Assembly: GCA_030666985.1 (NCBI GenBank)
Contig: DAOUWT010000091.1
Coordinates: 1-8,844 of the forward strand
DNA length: 8,844 bases
From: Chloroflexota bacterium
GTDB taxonomy: Bacteria > Chloroflexota > Anaerolineae > Anaerolineales > UBA11858
Reading direction: 5' to 3'
The first letter of the stretch is position 1; every line of letters starts with the position of its first letter. This document shows positions 5,332 to 8,844 of the stretch, one piece after another. Below the pieces are notes generated by a model that did not search any database, was not told the DNA's origin, and worked only from the letters and a program-made list of their open reading frames with translations. The position numbers and the translations under genes were made by a program.

Positions 5332-6777
5332 ATGCCCCAAAGAGTTTTTGTCAGCGCCGACCATGGTTTGGCGGTTATTTATTTTTTGCAGAGTGATGTA
5401 ATAGATACATTTTTAGGCTCTGGAATAGAAGTTATCGTATTGACAGACAATGCCGTAAAAGCACACCTTGAAGAAAGATTTGGACAAGCGGGATTAATAT
5501 TCGAAAGCTTGCGGCTTTCCCAGGCGAAGTCTTATTGGCGCAATGCGAGACCTTCACTTCAGTACTGGATAGATTTTCTCCGGCGTGCGGGAGCTTCGAG
5601 TAAAATAAATCTCGAAGCTGTCGATGGGTATATTTCTCAGGTAAAAGGTGAAGCCAGCCCAAGACGTCAAGCGCTTTTTCCTATTGCTGATTTGATGGTT
5701 GCAGTATTGCGTCGTTCTAAATTAGCGCGAAAAGCATTGGTGCGTTTCCAAGCTCAGTTCAATCCTAAGTTATATGCCGATTTATTTGATAAGTATGATC
5801 CAGACTTGGTGATTGCCAGTACTCCTGGTTGGAGGTTCGATAGATATTTGTTGAGAGAAGCGAAGGAACGAGGAGTTCCTACCGCATCAGTTATTGTGGG
5901 ATGGGATAATACCAGCAGTTATAGCTTGCCTGGAGCTAATGTCGACTGGATTTCATGTTGGTCAAATATCCAAAAACAAGAGCTTATAGATGGCGCTGAT
6001 TGGCGGCCAGAGCAGATCAACGTGGGAGGCATTCCTTCATACGACAAATACTTTCAAAAAGAATGGTTAATACCGCGTGATGAATACTTCCGCAGGCATG
6101 GTTTAGATTCAACAAGGAGGTTGATCTCTTATGCTTCTAGTTTCATTTCATTTTCACCGAACATTCAAAATATTGAGGCGTTAGTACATATAATCACTTC
6201 GGATCAATTGGAACAACCCTCCCAATTATTGATCCGCTTGCACCCTAACCATTTTTTGGATGTGCCCAGGTTTGCTAAGGAACGAGAACAGATACGCGCC
6301 TTGGCTCAAAAATTTCAACATGTACACGTTGTAGAACCAGTGGCTTTGGGAGGAGATATAGGCCATTATTCAGGAGAAGATATGCCTGAAAAATCTTCTA
6401 TGATGGCTTATTCTGATGTTATGGTAACTGTGTATTCCACTATGATTGTAGAGGCTTTAATCCATGAGACACCTGTGGTAAGCGCGTGTATAAACTCACC
6501 GAAAGGATGGCCCAACAAATTTACTCTACCTTTGTCAGAGATTGGTGGTTGGCCTACTCATTTGCGCTTTCGTGAGTCAGGCGCTGGCCAAGAAGTATCG
6601 GATGCGACTGAATTGCGTAAGGCGATAAACCGTTACATCCAAAACCCGGAGATTGACGATAAAGCTAGAAAAGAATTCATTGTTCGGGAGTGTACTTATA
6701 CTGATGGAAGCGCGGGGAAGGAAACGGCTTCGTTTTTCCTATCCTTGTTGAAGCCACCGAATGAATTCGGCGGCTAA
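5332..6777 (+). CDS. GT-B-like / CDP-glycerol glycerophosphotransferase-like surface carbohydrate protein
   Basis: A 481-residue protein without a signal peptide or clear membrane segment. Features in order: VFVSADHG (5-12); PDLVIASTPGWRFDRYL (157-173); VGWDNTSSYSLPGANVD (189-205), resembling the SWDN-type motif of TagF/TagB-like transferases; VGGIPSYDKY (231-240); LLIRLHPN (299-306), an RxHP motif; and MAYSDVMVTVYSTMIVEALI (358-377), the S-x3-E region where GT-B enzymes hold the nucleotide. This layout fits a GT-B enzyme related to CDP-glycerol transferases or UDP-GlcNAc 2-epimerase-like folds; I cannot choose the substrate. AAGAGG (5321-5326), inside the end of the previous gene, is the Shine-Dalgarno sequence. 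The last seven residues, PPNEFGG, and the stop are encoded by the first palindrome of the array at 6752-6872, so the tail may be repeat-derived. The gene is AT-rich compared with genes to the left. Confidence 0.65.
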   Translation: MPQRVFVSADHGLAVIYFLQSDVIDTFLGSGIEVIVLTDNAVKAHLEERFGQAGLIFESLRLSQAKSYWRNARPSLQYWIDFLRRAGASSKINLEAVDGYISQVKGEASPRRQALFPIADLMVAVLRRSKLARKALVRFQAQFNPKLYADLFDKYDPDLVIASTPGWRFDRYLLREAKERGVPTASVIVGWDNTSSYSLPGANVDWISCWSNIQKQELIDGADWRPEQINVGGIPSYDKYFQKEWLIPRDEYFRRHGLDSTRRLISYASSFISFSPNIQNIEALVHIITSDQLEQPSQLLIRLHPNHFLDVPRFAKEREQIRALAQKFQHVHVVEPVALGGDIGHYSGEDMPEKSSMMAYSDVMVTVYSTMIVEALIHETPVVSACINSPKGWPNKFTLPLSEIGGWPTHLRFRESGAGQEVSDATELRKAINRYIQNPEIDDKARKEFIVRECTYTDGSAGKETASFFLSLLKPPNEFGG

Positions 6778-6872
6778 GGCACGAAACGCGATAAATCGCG
6801 TTGAGGATTACTGCGTTTATAACCCATTTCAATGGGTTTTGTTTGCTAGCCTATGAATTCATTCATAGCTAG
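6752..6872 (+). repeat. Array of four small palindromes with four-base loops
   Basis: Hairpin A: arms 6752-6761 and 6766-6775, one A/C mismatch, loop TGAA, including the end of the upstream CDS and the T of its stop codon. B: AACGCGA (6785-6791), loop TAAA, TCGCGTT (6796-6802). C: AACCCAT (6821-6827), loop TTCA, ATGGGTT (6832-6838). D: CTATGAA (6851-6857), loop TTCA, TTCATAG (6862-6868), extended by CTAG on both sides (6846-6849, 6869-6872) with one bulged C. Hairpin centres lie 30, 36 and 30 bases apart. The arm sequences all differ while the pairing is kept. I do not know a name for it. Confidence 0.75.
6821..6844 (+). terminator. Possible rho-independent terminator (hairpin C plus T-rich tail)
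   Basis: The 7-bp stem AACCCAT/ATGGGTT with loop TTCA is followed by TTGTTT. The stem has only three G-C pairs, so termination would be weak. It lies 44 bases after the stop of the GT-B-like gene and could end the AT-rich operon, but it is also one member of the palindrome array. Confidence 0.3.
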
Positions 6873-6894
6873 TTGCTGGGATTATGAAAAAGAT

Positions 6895-6900
6895 AAGGAG
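6895..6900 (+). promoter_or_regulatory. Shine-Dalgarno AAGGAG deciding the oxidoreductase start
   Basis: AAGGAG lies eight bases before ATG at 6909. An in-frame GTG at 6900 shares its first G with this site and so is very unlikely to be the start. Confidence 0.8.
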
Positions 6901-6908
6901 TGTTAACT

Positions 6909-7901
6909 ATGAAATTTCTAATTGCCGGATTTGGTTCCATTGGACGGCGCCATTTCCAAAACTTACTTGCTCTAGGGTATGATGACATTGTGTTTTATCG
7001 GACTCACAAAGGCATGCTGGAGGACAATGAACTAAAGGATTTTCCAGTGGAAACGGATATCCAAGCTGCTCTCGCTCATCAACCTGACGCTGTCATCATA
7101 TCTAACCCTACCGCCTTGCATTTGGATGTAGCCATCCCCGCGGCCCAAGCCGGATGCCACATCTTGCTAGAGAAACCCCTCTCACATAATATGGATCGCG
7201 TGGAGGAGTTCCACGACACCGTTGAAGAGAGTGGCAGCCGGGTATTAGTCGGTTTCCAATTCCGCTTTCACCCTGGATTGCGGCGGATTAGGCGATTGCT
7301 ATCTCAAAAAGCAATTGGAACGCCGCTCTCCGTCCGCGCCCATTGGGGAGAGTATTTGCCAGACTGGCATCCCCGGGAGGACTACCGGAAAGGCTACAGC
7401 GCCCGTGCTGATTTAGGCGGCGGAGTTCTCCTGACCCTCTCTCATCCTCTGGATTATCTCCGATGGTTATTCGGCGAAGTCCGGACGGTGTATGCTCTGT
7501 TGGGGAAGAACAGTGATTTGGAACTAGATGGCGTGGAAGACACGGCAGAAATAGGTCTCCGATTCACAAATGGCGTTATTGGCAGCGTACATTTGAATTA
7601 CACCCAACGCCCTCCCTCTCATTGGCTGGAGATTATCGGTACTGAGGGCACTATCCGCTGGGAAGGTATGCATGGGTCAGTGAAATGCTATGACACCGAG
7701 ACGGAAACGTGGGAAGAATTCCCCCTCCAAGCAGATTTCGAGAGGAATAATTTATTCCTCTCCGAGATGAAGCATTTTATAGCGGTGGCATTAGGGCAAT
7801 TTGCGCCTATTTGCTCACTGGACGATGGGATTGCTGTGCAAAAGATTGTACAGAGTGCGAAGCAATTTGCAGAAAGCGATGGTATTACAGAAAGTAAGTA
7901 A
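6909..7901 (+). CDS. Gfo/Idh/MocA-family NAD(P)-dependent oxidoreductase
   Basis: A 330-residue cytoplasmic dehydrogenase, predicted to oxidise or reduce a sugar or nucleotide-sugar with NAD(P). The Rossmann domain starts at once with MKFLIAGFGSIGRRH (1-15) and continues with ISNPTALH (64-71) and the family's EKP (88-90, K89 catalytic-lysine position). The C-terminal domain has GGGVLLTLSHPLDYLRWL (170-187), where H179 and D182 fit the usual HxxD active-site pair, then beta-sheet strands such as GSVHLNY (225-231) and LEIIGTEGTIRW (240-251). The start is ATG at 6909, supported by AAGGAG eight bases upstream. The gene follows the palindrome array after 131 non-coding bases, so it may have its own promoter, though I see no clear one. 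GC content rises again compared with the three genes before it. In this context it probably helps make a precursor for the same glycan; the substrate cannot be inferred. Confidence 0.9.
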   Translation: MKFLIAGFGSIGRRHFQNLLALGYDDIVFYRTHKGMLEDNELKDFPVETDIQAALAHQPDAVIISNPTALHLDVAIPAAQAGCHILLEKPLSHNMDRVEEFHDTVEESGSRVLVGFQFRFHPGLRRIRRLLSQKAIGTPLSVRAHWGEYLPDWHPREDYRKGYSARADLGGGVLLTLSHPLDYLRWLFGEVRTVYALLGKNSDLELDGVEDTAEIGLRFTNGVIGSVHLNYTQRPPSHWLEIIGTEGTIRWEGMHGSVKCYDTETETWEEFPLQADFERNNLFLSEMKHFIAVALGQFAPICSLDDGIAVQKIVQSAKQFAESDGITESK

Positions 7902-7962
7902 CCATTCACTCCCCGTTGGATATTGGCGGGAGCGCAAACGGCTGGGGATATGTAAAACCTCG

Positions 7963-8057
7963 CCACCCCCCCCCCGTCCCCCCCAGGGTTTTTCCACGCT
8001 TGGGCGTGTGTGCCACGCTTGGGGGTTGGTCTCACGCCCCACCCCCCCGTCCCCCCC
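7963..8057. repeat. Two copies of a C-tract element (Cn-GT-C7), about 73 bases apart
   Basis: Copy 1 has C10-GT-C7 (7966-7984) and copy 2 has C7-GT-C7 (8042-8057); both are preceded by CCA and followed within 13 bases by TCCACG. Between them CCACGCTTGGG occurs twice (7994-8004 and 8013-8023). The minus strand is therefore very G-rich, with four G-runs of seven or more in this stretch, and fits a G-quadruplex pattern. Together with the flanking bases this fills the 209-base gap before the GT-C gene. Homopolymers of this length are also prone to sequencing error. Confidence 0.7.
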
Positions 8058-8110
8058 AAAAATCCACGGGGTCTGAATAATCACGAAAATAATATCTAAA
8101 GAGGAGTGTC

Positions 8111-8844
8111 ATGAATATACGTAAAAAAGATTGGTTTTTTCTGCTTCTGCTTACAGTCTGCGCCGTTTATATGGGCGCGTATATTTATAAAACAAGTTTC
8201 ATCTCCAACGGCACCCGTTACTTCGTTCTTTTTGACGATGCCATGATATCTATGCGTTATGCTAAAAATCTTGCCGAGGGATATGGTCTGGTTTGGAACC
8301 CAGGCGAAACCCCCGTAGAGGGATATAGCAACCCTCTATGGGTGATTTTTATGGCAGTCTTCCATTTATTCCCAATTCCAGAGTCAAAAATCAGTTTGGC
8401 TATTCAAATAAGCGGAGCAATCTTTTTGCTTGTCAATCTAGTCTTTGTTAAGAAACTTAGCGAATCGCTCTCAGAAAAGTCAATCGTCCCGATTATGGCT
8501 CTAGCGCTCACTGCTTTCTATGTGCCCCTCAATAATTGGGGGTTGCAAGGGATGGAAGTCTGTGCGCTCGCTCTTATACTCAGCATAGCAAGCTTGAAGA
8601 CGATACAAAATCTCAAAAATGAGCAGTTTTCACCTTGGCCATATATTTTGCTAGGCATAGGCACCCTTGTCCGTATTGATGTAGTTGTTCCATTTCTGGT
8701 CTTTATCGGCTTCTTGGTCATTTTCGACCCCCAGTACCGGCGGCAGCACTTAATTTGGGGCGGAGGGATATTAGCTGCATCCCTTATCAGCCAAACCCTA
8801 TTCCGCCTGTGGTACTATGGAGATCCACTGCCTAATACCTATTA
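8111..8844 (+). CDS. GT-C membrane glycosyltransferase, AftB-like (3' end outside window)
   Basis: The frame is open for 244 codons to the window edge. The product would be a polytopic membrane enzyme moving a sugar from a polyprenyl-phosphate donor on the outer face of the membrane. The first membrane segment is about residues 8-26. An outside loop carries the motif block FDDAMISMRYAKNLAEG (41-57), VWNPGE (61-66) and VEGYSNPLW (69-77), with the acidic pair D42-D43 typical of GT-C catalysis. Further hydrophobic segments lie near 78-88, 95-113, 125-140, 150-162, 178-186, 191-205 and 215-231. GLQGMEV (144-150), RID (188-190) and YYGDPLPNTY (235-244) also match the family of mycobacterial AftB and many uncharacterised homologues. 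GAGGAG at 8101-8106 sets the ATG four bases downstream. The acceptor is unknown. Confidence 0.85.
   Translation, partial: MNIRKKDWFFLLLLTVCAVYMGAYIYKTSFISNGTRYFVLFDDAMISMRYAKNLAEGYGLVWNPGETPVEGYSNPLWVIFMAVFHLFPIPESKISLAIQISGAIFLLVNLVFVKKLSESLSEKSIVPIMALALTAFYVPLNNWGLQGMEVCALALILSIASLKTIQNLKNEQFSPWPYILLGIGTLVRIDVVVPFLVFIGFLVIFDPQYRRQHLIWGGGILAASLISQTLFRLWYYGDPLPNTY

Noticed and set aside
6752..6872. CRISPR-like spacing of about 30-36 bases in the palindrome array
   Set aside because: The repeated units differ in sequence, no identical direct repeats separate unique spacers, and no cas gene is present. The regularity is of palindromes, not of CRISPR repeats.
6900..6908. GTG at 6900 as start of the oxidoreductase
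   Set aside because: It shares its first base with the Shine-Dalgarno sequence AAGGAG, and the protein from ATG 6909 begins exactly at the Rossmann strand, as is usual for the family.
7688..8084. Open frames on both strands across the end of the oxidoreductase and the C-tract region
   Set aside because: Their translations are dominated by poly-proline or poly-glycine from the C/G runs and lack start-site support.
8090..8095. TAATAT as a -10 promoter box for the GT-C gene
   Set aside because: It lies only a few bases before the ribosome site, and no -35-like hexamer stands at a proper distance; the upstream sequence is the C-tract element.

Overview
The window is one stretch of a surface-polysaccharide or glycan locus with every supported gene on the + strand: six complete genes for sugar activation or transfer, one sugar-type oxidoreductase, and a truncated membrane glycosyltransferase at the right edge. 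The organism cannot be fixed from the sequence. The heptamer (7-base) tandem repeats, abundant dispersed palindromes, mixed GC content and style of the glycosyltransferases look to me like an uncultured Chloroflexota (Anaerolineae-like) genome; this is an impression, not a demonstration.

Layout. Bases 1-116 hold either the last codons of an upstream gene or a highly folded palindromic element, possibly both. A NeuB/SpsE-type nonulosonate synthase follows (175-1254). A 268-base gap then carries a heptamer repeat tract split by a 145-bp nested palindrome (1341-1485). Next come a GT4-type glycosyltransferase (1523-2659) whose coding sequence contains a run of seven heptamers, and an SpsF-like cytidylyltransferase (2669-3442). 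A tight, visibly more AT-rich run of three genes follows with 2-16 base gaps: a GT-A-like transferase with a TTG start (3448-4335), a family 2 glycosyltransferase (4352-5329) and a GT-B/CDP-glycerol-transferase-like protein (5332-6777). An array of four small palindromes starts inside the last codons of the third gene and fills most of the gap to a Gfo/Idh/MocA oxidoreductase (6909-7901). After a C-tract-rich spacer with two related copies (7963-8057), a GT-C membrane glycosyltransferase resembling the AftB-like family runs off the end (8111-8844).

How the genes may work together. The NeuB/SpsE-like synthase would condense a hexosamine-type sugar with phosphoenolpyruvate to give a nine-carbon sugar acid, and the SpsF-like enzyme would charge a sugar of this kind with CMP. 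The oxidoreductase could modify a sugar precursor. The GT4, GT-A, GT2 and GT-B proteins would build the glycan at the cytoplasmic face. The GT-C protein would add a residue from a lipid-linked donor on the outer side of the membrane. Substrates and linkages cannot be read from the sequence.

I did not find a clearly new enzymatic system. The most unusual content is non-coding or repeat-derived: every gap longer than 100 bases holds a different palindrome or repeat family, and two of these families reach into coding sequence.
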